A stretch of DNA of 64,000 nucleotides from Microbacterium terrisoli (GTDB lineage: Bacteria; Actinomycetota; Actinomycetes; Actinomycetales; Microbacteriaceae), in assembly GCF_030866805.1 (NCBI RefSeq), contig NZ_CP133019.1, positions 248,001 through 312,000 of the forward strand. The letters run 5' to 3'. The notes beneath the pieces are model-generated. The model saw only the letters and a program-made list of their open reading frames with translations. It did not search any database and was not told where the DNA came from. The position numbers were made by a program, and so were the translations under genes. Positions 45,371 through 54,514 of the stretch are shown piece by piece. The number at the start of each line of letters is the position of its first letter. The first letter of the stretch is position 1.

Positions 45371-45544
45371 GGGGCAACGTCGTTGGCTCCTGCTCAGCAG
45401 CGCTGATCCCGCACCGTCGTCGGCGTTGCGGCTGAGTCGTCATTCGGTTGGCCACGACCGGGACTGGACTGCGACGCGGGTGAAGGGAGCGAGAGTTGCC
45501 CACGCGGAGTGGCTCGACGATGCAAGACGATGATGGAGACCAAC

Positions 45545-47413
45545 ATGAATCCCAAGTACAAGGTGAGCACGGATGGCGTCCGTTACCGTGATCTAAACGG
45601 CAACGGCGTCATGGACCCGTTCGAAGACCCACGGCTGTCACCGCAGGAACGAACTGCTGATCTTCTCAAACGCCTCACGCTTGAAGAGAAGGCCGGGTTG
45701 CTCTTTCAGACAGTTATCGAGGTCGGCCCGAACGGCACGATCTTGGAACGGCCCGGGAAAATCAGCAAGTCGCCGACGAGCACCGTCGTGATTGACAAGC
45801 GGATCAACCACTTCAACGTCCACCATCTGAAGAGCGCGCACGACGCCGCGACCTGGAACAACGCGATGCAGGAGCTCGCCGAACGCACCCCCCATGGCAT
45901 CCCTATCACCATCTCCACCGACCCACGACACTCTTTCACAGAGAACAGTGGTGTCGCTTTCACTGCGGGCCCGTTCTCACAATGGCCGGACGCGCTCGGA
46001 TTGGCCGCGATCGATGATCCCGAGACCATCCGTGACTTCGCTCGGCGAGCAGCAGAAGAGTACCGCGCTGTCGGAATCCGTGCGGCGTTGCACCCGCAGG
46101 TCGATCTGGCGACCGAACCGCGCTGGGCGAGACAGCTTCAGACCTTCGGCGCGGACCCCGAGCGTGTCGCCAGCTACGTACGTGCGTATCTCCAGGGTTT
46201 TCAAGGAGACCGTCTTGGACGGGACAGCGTCGCCTGTGTGACCAAGCACTTTCCAGGTGGAGGGCCGCAGAAGGATGGTGAAGACGCGCACTTCCCGTAT
46301 GGGCGGGAGCAAGTGTATGCGGACGGAGCGTTCGAACTGCACCTGCGGCCATTCCTGGCCGCCATCGAAGCGGGAACAGCCGGAATAATGCCCTACTACG
46401 GGATGCCGGTCGGTCTCGTCGTAGACGGTGAACCGATTGAGGAGGTCGGCTTCGGGTACAACCGTCAGATCCTCACCGGCCTTCTTCGGGAACGGCTCCA
46501 CTACGACGGGGTGATCCTCACCGACTGGGAACTCGTTAACGACAACATCGTCGGAAATCAGGTCCTTCCAGCACGTGCGTGGGGAGTTGAAGACCTCGAC
46601 GCGCACGAGCGGATGCTGAAGATCCTCGGTGCGGGAGCAGATCAGTTCGGCGGCGAGGAGTGCACGGAACTGCTCCTCGATCTCTTGGGCGATGGGCTTG
46701 TAGCCGAGTCGCGGATCGATGAATCGGCGCGCCGTGTGCTTCTCGTCAAGTTCCAGCTCGGCCTATTCGACAACCCGTATGTCGACGTTGAGAATGCGCA
46801 GCGAATCGCGGGCGCTCCAGAGCATCGTCGGGCGGGACTGAAGACTCAGGCTGCCTCGGTCACTGTGGTCGAGAACCGCGGTCATCTTCTACCGCTGCCT
46901 CCGGCGCTGAAGCTCTACACAGAGGGGATGCACCCCGACGTTGTCGCGAAGTACGGTTCGATTGTCGACGACCCGCAACTGGCGGACGTCGCCATTGTCC
47001 GCATCGCGGCGCCCTTCCAGCCTCGCGACGATCTCTTCCTCGAAAGTTACTTCCATCAGGGCAGCCTCGATTTCTCCCCCGGGCTGATCTACCGGCTCCG
47101 GCAACTCGCCCGGTTTACCCGACTTCACGTCGACATCACTCTGGACCGCCCGGCAATTGCCACATCGCTCGCGGAAGTGGTGTCGGCGATGACGGTGAGC
47201 TTCGGCGTCAGCGACGAGGCACTGATGATGGCGTTGAGCGCCCAAGTCGCCCCGCGGGGCAACCTCCCTGTCGAGATGCCTCGAAGCATGGACGCGGTGC
47301 GTGCCTCCCACGAGAGCGTCGGCGGATCGGCAAATCCGCTCTATCCGTTGGGGCATGGCCTACGAATCGGAGACCGGACCCCGCCCCTATTGTCGAGCAG
47401 CCGAAGCTCATAA
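45545..47413 (+). CDS. Glycoside hydrolase family 3, second copy
   Basis: 622 residues from ATG 45545 with TGGAGACC in front; 174 bp separate it from the GH1 gene. It has an N-terminal VSTDGVRYRDLNGNGVMDPFEDP segment, the GH3 KHFPGGG motif and the nucleophile Asp in ILTDWEL near residue 333. It lacks a clear fibronectin III domain and is divergent from the first GH3 copy. No signal peptide. Confidence 0.88.
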   Translation: MNPKYKVSTDGVRYRDLNGNGVMDPFEDPRLSPQERTADLLKRLTLEEKAGLLFQTVIEVGPNGTILERPGKISKSPTSTVVIDKRINHFNVHHLKSAHDAATWNNAMQELAERTPHGIPITISTDPRHSFTENSGVAFTAGPFSQWPDALGLAAIDDPETIRDFARRAAEEYRAVGIRAALHPQVDLATEPRWARQLQTFGADPERVASYVRAYLQGFQGDRLGRDSVACVTKHFPGGGPQKDGEDAHFPYGREQVYADGAFELHLRPFLAAIEAGTAGIMPYYGMPVGLVVDGEPIEEVGFGYNRQILTGLLRERLHYDGVILTDWELVNDNIVGNQVLPARAWGVEDLDAHERMLKILGAGADQFGGEECTELLLDLLGDGLVAESRIDESARRVLLVKFQLGLFDNPYVDVENAQRIAGAPEHRRAGLKTQAASVTVVENRGHLLPLPPALKLYTEGMHPDVVAKYGSIVDDPQLADVAIVRIAAPFQPRDDLFLESYFHQGSLDFSPGLIYRLRQLARFTRLHVDITLDRPAIATSLAEVVSAMTVSFGVSDEALMMALSAQVAPRGNLPVEMPRSMDAVRASHESVGGSANPLYPLGHGLRIGDRTPPLLSSSRSS

Positions 47414-47506
47414 ATGAATAGCTGGCGTCGACCACACATCGGACCTGAACCAAGCTGTCTGGGCCGCCGCACTGCGACGAGGAGAGAACAGAACGAAAGG
47501 GCATAC

Positions 47507-49105
47507 ATGGGTGAGATAGGACAGGCGTGGGACCGCGGAAACCTGACAGTCGGAGTTGACCGCAGTCGATTCTTGGTGATCGGCGGGGAAGTGCACAACT
47601 CCAGTTCGAGCACCGCACGTTCCATCGACTCATCGTTCGACACCATTATGCGTCTCGGTGCGAATACGGTCCTCGCACCTGTTTCATGGGAGCTGTTCGA
47701 GCCGGAGGAGAGCCGCTTCAACTTTGAACTGATCGACGCGATGATTGCCGGTGCGCGGAGACGCGGCCTTCGCCTGATTCCCCTGTGGTTCGGCACATGG
47801 AAGAACGCCGCCTCCACCTATGCACCTTCGTGGGTAAAGCTCGACCTTGGCCGGTTTCCTCGGTCCGAACTCACAGGCGGACGCCGCGCCGCGCAGGTGA
47901 GCCCGTTCTGTGTCGAAGCTCGGGAGGCGGACGCCGGCGCATTCGCAGCTCTGATGCGTCGCATCCGAGAGGTCGACAACGACAACACCGTAATCGCCGT
48001 GCAAGTGGAGAACGAGATGGGTCTGCTCGGCGATTCTCGGGACCGGAGCCCACTCGCGGAGACCGCATTCGGCTCACCGGTCCCAGCAGAGGTGATTGCC
48101 GCGGTCCGGCTTGATAGCACAGCCCCGCTCCATACCCAGTGGATCTCACATGGAAGCGTCACGCAGGGCGACTGGGCCACGGTGTTCCCCGCCGGGGAGC
48201 GAGCGGACGAAGCGTTCATGGCCACTGCGTTTGCTTCGTATACACAGAGAGTGGCCGACGCCGGGCGTCGGCAGCACGACGTGCCCATGTTCGTGAACGC
48301 TTGGCTTGACGCGGAAAGCGTTCTTGATGGCACTGTTCCCGTGTCCGGCGGAAAGCTACCCGGCGACTACCCGAGCGGTGGCCCGGTCATCTCGGTGGCC
48401 TCCATCTGGGAGCAGCTGGCACCGGCCCTGGATTTGCTGGCCGTTGACGCATACGTCGATGACGCCAACAGCGTTTTCGCTCAGTTCGCCGGGCGCCGCG
48501 GCAGGCTGCTGGTTCCGGAATTGCGCGCCGATGCCATGGGGGTAGCACAGATGTTCCTTGCGGTCGGGAGATACCGTGCCGCCGGGGTCTCACCCTTCGG
48601 CATCGATGCGTTGGATGAAAGCGACGACGACGCACTGCTCATTGCCGACTCATTCCGGCTCTTGCGGGCCGTCGCTGTTCTCACCACTCATGATCCCGAT
48701 GCACTGATGGATGGGTTCATCCTCGATGCGCACAACCCGCACCACCAGGTAAATGCGGGGGGTGCCACGATCGACCTGCGCGTTGCCGACAGCGACGCGA
48801 AGTTCACTCCCAGCCACGGTTACGGAATCGCCATCTCGGAAGGGGGGCGCGGACTGTACCTGATCGGGCGCGGCTTCTCAGCCTCCGTCGTGGCCTCTGC
48901 CGGAGATGAAGCTGCCCTCCTTTCGGCATCGGAGTTGGATCTCATCGACGGTGAACTCGTCGTTACGCAACACCTGAATGGTGACCAGACTTCCTCAGGC
49001 ACGACGATCGTCCATCCTCACGTCGGAGCGCCCCCGCGTCGAGGACCAATTCCCACAAGACCTCCCGCCACGGGCATCACGCGGATCGAGCTGTTCACGT
49101 ACTGA
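47507..49105 (+). CDS. Beta-galactosidase-like protein (GH35-type clan A, DUF5597)
   Basis: 532 residues from ATG 47507, with ACGAAAGG in front; an upstream ATG at 47414 lacks a ribosome-binding site. The TIM barrel shows the acid/base Glu in VQVENEMGLLG near residue 170 and a putative nucleophile Glu in VPELRAD near residue 343. The C-terminal beta domain fits DUF5597-type enzymes. It ends the main hydrolase operon. The true substrate is unknown. Confidence 0.72.
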   Translation: MGEIGQAWDRGNLTVGVDRSRFLVIGGEVHNSSSSTARSIDSSFDTIMRLGANTVLAPVSWELFEPEESRFNFELIDAMIAGARRRGLRLIPLWFGTWKNAASTYAPSWVKLDLGRFPRSELTGGRRAAQVSPFCVEAREADAGAFAALMRRIREVDNDNTVIAVQVENEMGLLGDSRDRSPLAETAFGSPVPAEVIAAVRLDSTAPLHTQWISHGSVTQGDWATVFPAGERADEAFMATAFASYTQRVADAGRRQHDVPMFVNAWLDAESVLDGTVPVSGGKLPGDYPSGGPVISVASIWEQLAPALDLLAVDAYVDDANSVFAQFAGRRGRLLVPELRADAMGVAQMFLAVGRYRAAGVSPFGIDALDESDDDALLIADSFRLLRAVAVLTTHDPDALMDGFILDAHNPHHQVNAGGATIDLRVADSDAKFTPSHGYGIAISEGGRGLYLIGRGFSASVVASAGDEAALLSASELDLIDGELVVTQHLNGDQTSSGTTIVHPHVGAPPRRGPIPTRPPATGITRIELFTY

Positions 49106-49403
49106 ACCGTCTGTAAGTCTCGTAGTGGCTGGCCTGGGGTCGGCTGGCAGGGTTGGTGCTGGTGCTCCGTTTGGTCGTGACTCGTGAATCGTCCGGCCCT
49201 TCTGCTCTTGGGCAGGGTGCCTTTCCTGGGATCTGTCCGGCCGGGCGGGCGCCGGCGCCGACCCCGTCCACTCCGATGGCTTGATCAGAAGCTTGCCCGA
49301 CCGTTAGCGGCGGTCGTGGCCCATTACAGGCCTGCCTCGAAGTGACCATTCCCGGGTCGACGCCAGCAGTGACGTCAACCCCGTGGAAAGGATCACAGTC
49401 ACT
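49106..49403. other. IS110 left end, possible decayed bridge-RNA region
   Basis: About 300 bp of non-coding sequence precede the broken IS110 transposase. In the IS110 group, the 5' non-coding end encodes the bridge RNA that guides recombination, so this is where it would be expected. I see several GC-rich hairpin arms, but no RNA model could be fitted by eye. Confidence 0.4.
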
Positions 49404-50470
49404 ATGACCATCGTTGCAAACGCATACGCGTAGGTCATCGGCATCGACACGCACGCGAGGACCCACACACTCGCTATCGTCGAGGCTCACACCGGCGCGA
49501 GGATCGACCGCGAGTGTTCCCGACGACGCCGGCCGGATTGTCCAGGGCGGTCGCATGGATCGGGCGGCGAACGGGCGGGTTGGCTGATGTGCTCGTCGCG
49601 ATCGAAGGTATCGGGTCCTATGGTGCAGGGCTCGCCCGTTGCTGCCAGGACGCAGGTTTGCGAGTAGTGGAGTCGTTTCCGACGCCAGCTCGCGAGCGGC
49701 GCGGTCGTGGCAAGAGCGACGAGATCGATGCTGAACTCATCGCCCGCTCCGTCCTCAGCATCGACACCGAACAGCTCCGCGACCCGCGTCAAGGCACAGG
49801 AATCCGCGCCGCGTTGCGGGTGCTGATCAGTGCCCGTGACCTCGTCAACCTCGAGCGCACGCGGTCGATTAACGCCTTGATGGCGTTGTTGCGGACGGTC
49901 GATTAGGGCATCGATGCACGGGTCGCCCTGAACAAGAAGCAGTTCGTAACGATCGCGGTGTGGCGGGCACGCCAGGAGGACCTCGCAACTGCGACAGCCC
50001 GGCGTGAATCTACTCGATTGGCTAAACGCGTGATCGCTTGCGACGAAGACCTCGCTGACAATCGAGACGAGATCACGGCGCTGGTCGCCGCCAGCGATGG
50101 CGCCACCCTGCTCGACGAACCCGGCATCGGCGCCATCAACGCTGCCGTGGTTCTCGCAGCCTGGTCGCACCCCGGGCGGGTGCGTTCCGAGGCGGCGTTC
50201 GCCGTCCTCGCCGGGGTGAGCCCCGTGCCAGCTTGGAGCGGGAACACGACCCGGCACCGGCTCAATCGCGGTGGTGACCGGCGCCTGATCCGCGCGCTGT
50301 CATCGATCACGCTGACGCGGATGTCGCACCATCCGCCGACTCGTGCTTACGTTGAACGGCGACGCGCCGAGGGCCGCACGACGAAGGAGATTCGCCGATC
50401 GCTCAAGCGCTACATCGCCCGCCAGCTCTACCGCCACCTCGCCCACGAAAACGGGCTTGACAGGACATAG
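49404..50470 (+). pseudogene. IS110-family transposase, decayed
   Basis: Reading from ATG 49404, a TAG at 49431 and a frameshift near 49505-49514 break the DEDD-type N-terminal domain; a second TAG lies at 49904-49906. The joined protein would be about 350 residues with GIDTHARTHTLAIV, KSDEIDAELIARS, and the C-terminal PGIGAINAAVVLAAW and LIRALSSITLTRMSHHP segments, all IS110. At least three lesions make it inactive. Confidence 0.88.
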
Positions 50471-50473
50471 AAG

Positions 50474-50650
50474 CATCCCAGGTTCTTGGCCGCTTCTATA
50501 TGGGGAGCAGCTCTCTGGTGAGGGCCACGTAGTAGGCCGCCTCGAACTCGTCGGGACCGACCATTCCGAGGATGGTCTTGTACCGGCAGTCGTGGAAGAT
50601 CGTGGGGCGGGACTCGACTTCTATGGTGAGTGGATCCGAGAACGTTCGCG
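50474..50650 (-). pseudogene. IS3-family transposase remnant (C-terminal end), copy 1
   Basis: On the minus strand the frame ends with LGMVGPDEFEAAYYVALTRELLPI and a stop at 50496-50498, the typical C terminus of an IS3-type OrfB. A diverged second copy lies at 61806-61910. Upstream residues (FTIEVESRPTIFHDCRYK) are partly scrambled. Confidence 0.65.
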
Positions 50651-50751
50651 GAGCATCCTTTCGGCGCCGCTATCAACTTCAGCCTTGTCCTGCGTTCGCA
50701 TACGGTCGATGGCTGGGCTTGAGGCGCTGCTGTCGGTGACGTCCCCTGGGG

Positions 50752-52122
50752 TGGTGGAGATTCCGATGGGTTGGTCTGCGTCGTAGACGTGGGTGAGCCA
50801 TCGTGCGATGGTCAGTGAGTACCGATCAAAGTCACTCACAGAAAGACACAAAGCACGATGGCTCTAGACCAGTCTGCCCTCCTCGAGCTCCTCGGGGAAC
50901 TGAAACTCACCGATGTCACTGACCGGATCCGTGTCGCGACCGAAACGCTCTATCAGGAGCTGATCGATGCGGAAGCGGCCGCGTTCATCGGCGCGGCCCC
51001 GTATGAGCGATCCGCTGGCCGGGTGACTCAGCGCAACGGATCCCGCCCGAAGACCGTGTCCACGACGGCTGGGGATCTGGAACTGCGGATCCCGAAACTC
51101 CGGCAGGGGTCGTTCTTCCCGTCGCTGCTGGAGCGCCGGCGAAGGGTCGATCAAGCACTGTTCGCGGTGGTGATGGAGGCGTACGTCCACGGCGTCTCAA
51201 CGAGGAAGGTCGATGATCTGGTGAAGGCGCTGGGTGCGGATACCGGGATCAGCAAGTCCGAGGTGTCGCGGATCTGCGCGAACCTGGACGAGGACGTCGC
51301 CGCGTTTCGGGACCGGCCCCTGGCGGACACGACCTACCCGTATGTGTTCCTCGACGCGACCTACTGCAAAGCAAGGGTCGGACGGCGGGTGGTGTCCCAG
51401 GCGGTGGTCGTCGCGATCGGCGTCGCCGCGGACGGGCGTCGCGAGATCCTCGGGTTCGAGGTCGGGGAGACCGAATCGCAACCGTTCTGGACCACGTTCC
51501 TCCGATCGTTGAAAGCACGCGGTCTGGATGGTGTGAAGCTGGTCATCTCCGACGCTCACACGGGTCTGATCTCGGCGATCGAGACCGTGTTCGCCGGGTC
51601 CGCGTGGCAGCGGTGCCGGGTCCATTTCATGCGCAACGTGCTCTCGAACGTTCCCAAAGCGTCGGGGCCGATGGTCGCGTCGATCATCCGCACGATCTTC
51701 GCCCAGCCCGACACCGAGCACGTGTTCACGCAGTTCCACGAAGTCGTCCGGATGCTCACCCGCTCCCACCCGAAGATCGCGGACATGCTCGAGAACGCGA
51801 AGGATGACATCCTCGCGTTCTGCGGGTTCCCGCAACAGCACTGGCGGCAGATCTGGTCCACGAACCCCCTGGAACGGCTCAACAAGGAGATCAAACGTCG
51901 CACCGACGTCGTCGGCACATTCCCCAACCCCGCCGCCCTGCTGCGCCTCGCTGGGCACGTCCTGATCGAGCAGCACGACGAATGGGACGGCGCCGACCGC
52001 CGCTACTTCTCCGAGCACTCCATGAAGCTGTTGTTCGCCGAAGCCGAGGAGGTGGCCATCCCCGAACTCAACGCGGCATAATCACAGAAGCTGATCCCGC
52101 ACGGTGTCGAGAAACTCCACCA
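50752..52122 (+). mobile_element. IS256-family insertion sequence with intact transposase
   Basis: Boundaries are inferred from inverted TGGTGGAG/CTCCACCA ends (50752 and 52115-52122), similar in pattern to the ends of the copy at 29179-30562. Length is about 1.37 kb. A target duplication is not evident. Confidence 0.65.
50858..52081 (+). CDS. IS256-family transposase
   Basis: 407 residues, uninterrupted. The DDE residues lie in YVFLDATYCKARVG, KLVISDAHTGLI and NPLERLNKEIKRRTD. It shares the domain layout of the broken copy on the minus strand at 29190-30460 and differs widely in sequence, so the two IS are separate arrivals. Possibly active. Confidence 0.93.
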   Translation: MALDQSALLELLGELKLTDVTDRIRVATETLYQELIDAEAAAFIGAAPYERSAGRVTQRNGSRPKTVSTTAGDLELRIPKLRQGSFFPSLLERRRRVDQALFAVVMEAYVHGVSTRKVDDLVKALGADTGISKSEVSRICANLDEDVAAFRDRPLADTTYPYVFLDATYCKARVGRRVVSQAVVVAIGVAADGRREILGFEVGETESQPFWTTFLRSLKARGLDGVKLVISDAHTGLISAIETVFAGSAWQRCRVHFMRNVLSNVPKASGPMVASIIRTIFAQPDTEHVFTQFHEVVRMLTRSHPKIADMLENAKDDILAFCGFPQQHWRQIWSTNPLERLNKEIKRRTDVVGTFPNPAALLRLAGHVLIEQHDEWDGADRRYFSEHSMKLLFAEAEEVAIPELNAA

Positions 52123-53960
52123 ACCAGTGGGACATCACCGATGGAGCTTATCCAAGGCCCCAGCTCGTCCGTGCACGCTGGGCCGACCTTACCGGGACGT
52201 GGTCCTTCGCCTTCGACGACGATGACCGAGGGCAGGCGGAACGCTGGCAGGACACGACAGGGTTCAGTCAGAAAATCACAGTGCCATTCCCCCCGGAATC
52301 GCCCGCATCGGGCATCGACGAACCGAAATTCCATCCGATCGTCTGGTACGAACGGACCATCGCCGCTTCGCATCTCGCGGCTGCCGACCACGTGTCCGGG
52401 CACCGATTGATCCTGCACTTCGGTGCGGTCGACTACCGCGCGGTGGTGTGGGTGAACGGCCAGGTCGCGGCACGCCACGAAGGCGGGTACACGCCCTTCT
52501 CCGCAGATGTCACGGACCTCCTGGGCCACGCCGGCCCGGACCGGATCGTGGTCCGAGCCGAGGACGACCCCACCGACGTCGCCCAGCCTCGCGGGAAACA
52601 GGACTGGCAAGAAGAACCACACGTCATCTGGTACAAGCGGACGACAGGGATCTGGCAGCCCGTTTGGCTCGAATCGCGGCCAGCCACGGCCATCGAAACG
52701 GTGCACTGGGACTCGGACTTGACACAGGCAGAAGTCCGACTGCACCTCCAGTTGAGCCGCAAGCCCCGGCATGCCGTGCCCATTTCTGTGCAGCTGAGCT
52801 TCGAGGGTGGGCCCTTCGCTGAGGAAGTGTCAACACAGGCTGCTGCTGCAGAACTCGAGCTCACAGTCCCGGTGCCGGCGCTGGCCAACGGTCAAGCACA
52901 GCAGGACTACACCTGGTCGCCAGAACACCCGAGGCTCATCGACGCGCGTATCCGGGTCGGGCACGACGTCGTCACCTCGTACTTCGGACTGCGCACGGCG
53001 TCCGCATCGGCAGGCAGCGTACTCCTCAACGGAACACCGGTGTTCATGAGGGGAGTCCTCGATCAGGGCTACTGGCCCCGAACCCACCTTGCGGCTCCAT
53101 CACCGGAGGCACTCCGAGAAGAGGTGACGCTCATCCGTGCAGCCGGCTTCAATATGGTGCGAGTCCATCAGACGGTCGCTGACCCGAGATTTCTGTACTG
53201 GGCGGACAAGCTCGGGCTCATGGTGTGGGCGGAGTTCCCCGCCGCCTACGCCTTTTCGGCGACTGCGATCCGGCGCACGATGACGGAGTGGCTTGAGGCA
53301 CTCAGTCGCGACAAGTCGCACCCGTCGATCGTCGCCTGGGTCCCGTTCAACGAGAGCTGGGGCGTGCAAGACATCGCGCGGGATCCGCAGATGCGCCACT
53401 ACGTCACCGCGTTGAGTGACCTGACCAGGGCCGTAGACCCCACTCGGATCATCATCTCGAACGACGGTTGGGAGCATGTGAACAGCGACGTCGTCACCGT
53501 GCACGACTACGAGAGTGACCCGGCAAGTCTCAGACGGCGGTACGCCACGCTCACTGCAGCTGACCTCACCACGCAAATGCTCGGTCCGGCTGGCAGGTTG
53601 ATCACCCTGACGGAGCCGCACCCGTTCGCCCCGATCCTTCTGTCTGAGTTCGGGGGCGTGTCATTTGACTCGCAACAACGGGAAGAGACCTGGGGGTATT
53701 CGCAGGCGACGACAGGGGAAGACTTCGCCGAAAAGTTGCAAAGGCTCTTCGCTGCCGTGAATACGGGCACACATCTCGCGGGATACTGCTACACGCAGTT
53801 CACAGACACCGGACAAGAGCGGAACGGGATCCTCACCGACGAACGCACGCACAAGCTGGATCCGACTCGCCTACGGAACATCGTGCTCGGACGATCAACA
53901 ACCACCGAACCGACAAAAGATCCGTCAGCCAGCGAAGACGGTCACACGAATCGGCCTTGA
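52104..53960 (+). CDS. Glycoside hydrolase family 2 enzyme
   Basis: 618 residues from GTG 52104. The sugar-binding N domain begins with YPRPQLVRARWADLTGTWSFAFDD, the acid/base Glu is in PFNESWG near residue 419 and the nucleophile Glu in LSEFGG near residue 515. It is a beta-galactosidase or glucuronidase type enzyme. The start lies in the inferred IS256 end, so the original upstream region may be lost. No signal peptide is visible. Confidence 0.86.
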   Translation: MSRNSTNQWDITDGAYPRPQLVRARWADLTGTWSFAFDDDDRGQAERWQDTTGFSQKITVPFPPESPASGIDEPKFHPIVWYERTIAASHLAAADHVSGHRLILHFGAVDYRAVVWVNGQVAARHEGGYTPFSADVTDLLGHAGPDRIVVRAEDDPTDVAQPRGKQDWQEEPHVIWYKRTTGIWQPVWLESRPATAIETVHWDSDLTQAEVRLHLQLSRKPRHAVPISVQLSFEGGPFAEEVSTQAAAAELELTVPVPALANGQAQQDYTWSPEHPRLIDARIRVGHDVVTSYFGLRTASASAGSVLLNGTPVFMRGVLDQGYWPRTHLAAPSPEALREEVTLIRAAGFNMVRVHQTVADPRFLYWADKLGLMVWAEFPAAYAFSATAIRRTMTEWLEALSRDKSHPSIVAWVPFNESWGVQDIARDPQMRHYVTALSDLTRAVDPTRIIISNDGWEHVNSDVVTVHDYESDPASLRRRYATLTAADLTTQMLGPAGRLITLTEPHPFAPILLSEFGGVSFDSQQREETWGYSQATTGEDFAEKLQRLFAAVNTGTHLAGYCYTQFTDTGQERNGILTDERTHKLDPTRLRNIVLGRSTTTEPTKDPSASEDGHTNRP

Positions 53961-54042
53961 CGGTATACATGGCACGGCCAGGCGGGGCCCGTGCCGTTCA
54001 CAAAAACTACGTTCGAATAGGCCCTGGGAAACCGCGTGGTCA

Positions 54043-54243
54043 GCACTGTTCGCGCACGCGCACGCGCTCGCACCGCCCGACGCGGTCCTGAACGCCGTGT
54101 TCGTGGCTGACTCGCCGAAGCTCGTTGATCTGCTGGAACTGATCGGTGTGACGCCGACGCTGCCGGATCGGCCCGGAGTGTACGGGTACGGATTCGAAGC
54201 AGACCTCCCTTGGGGTATAGCGCGCCCGGGCTCGTGCCCGTAG
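54043..54243 (+). pseudogene. AbiEii-like nucleotidyltransferase remnant
   Basis: A 66-codon open stretch ends at TAG 54241. It contains AVLNAVFVADSPKLVDLLELIGVTPTLPDRPGVYGYGFEADLP, closely matching residues 66-110 of the toxin at 34526-35413 (VVLDSVFVAESPKLLELMEGIGTAPALPDRPGVYGYVSESELP). The rest of the gene is missing. Confidence 0.78.
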
Positions 54244-54310
54244 TAGGCGAACCCCCCCGATCGCTCGCTCAGGCGGCCGATGGCGGGCGAGGGGCCCGCA
54301 GCTTGGACTG

Positions 54311-54514
54311 CTACCTTCCGGTCCTGCGCATGCTGAAGGTTCCGTTGTTGCGGTTGACCTTCACGTAGCCGCCGAACGAGTTGCTCAGGCCTGATGACTG
54401 GTCCGGGTCGCATTCGGTGGATAGTCAATATCCCTGCATCACCCCGATGTTGAGCTCCCGGGCCTCGATGGTCTCAGCGGCGATGATGCCGCGTGCACCA
54501 AGTGCGCGGATCAT
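54311..54514 (-). pseudogene. Unidentified broken reading frame after lacI
   Basis: An ATG at 54514 overlaps the lacI stop (ATGA) and opens MIRALGARGIIAAETIEARELNIGVMQGY before a TGA at 54427-54425. The same frame continues with LSTECDPDQSSGLSNSFGGYVKVNRNNGTFSMRRTGR to TAG 54313-54311. The position suggests a former co-transcribed gene. I do not recognise the family. Confidence 0.45.

Noticed and set aside
49514..49906. Independent gene of 130 residues
   Set aside because: It is the middle part of the IS110 transposase between a frameshift and a stop.
54311..54424. Ketoacyl-synthase C terminus (SNSFG)
   Set aside because: Resemblance is limited to five residues and the surrounding sequence does not fit.
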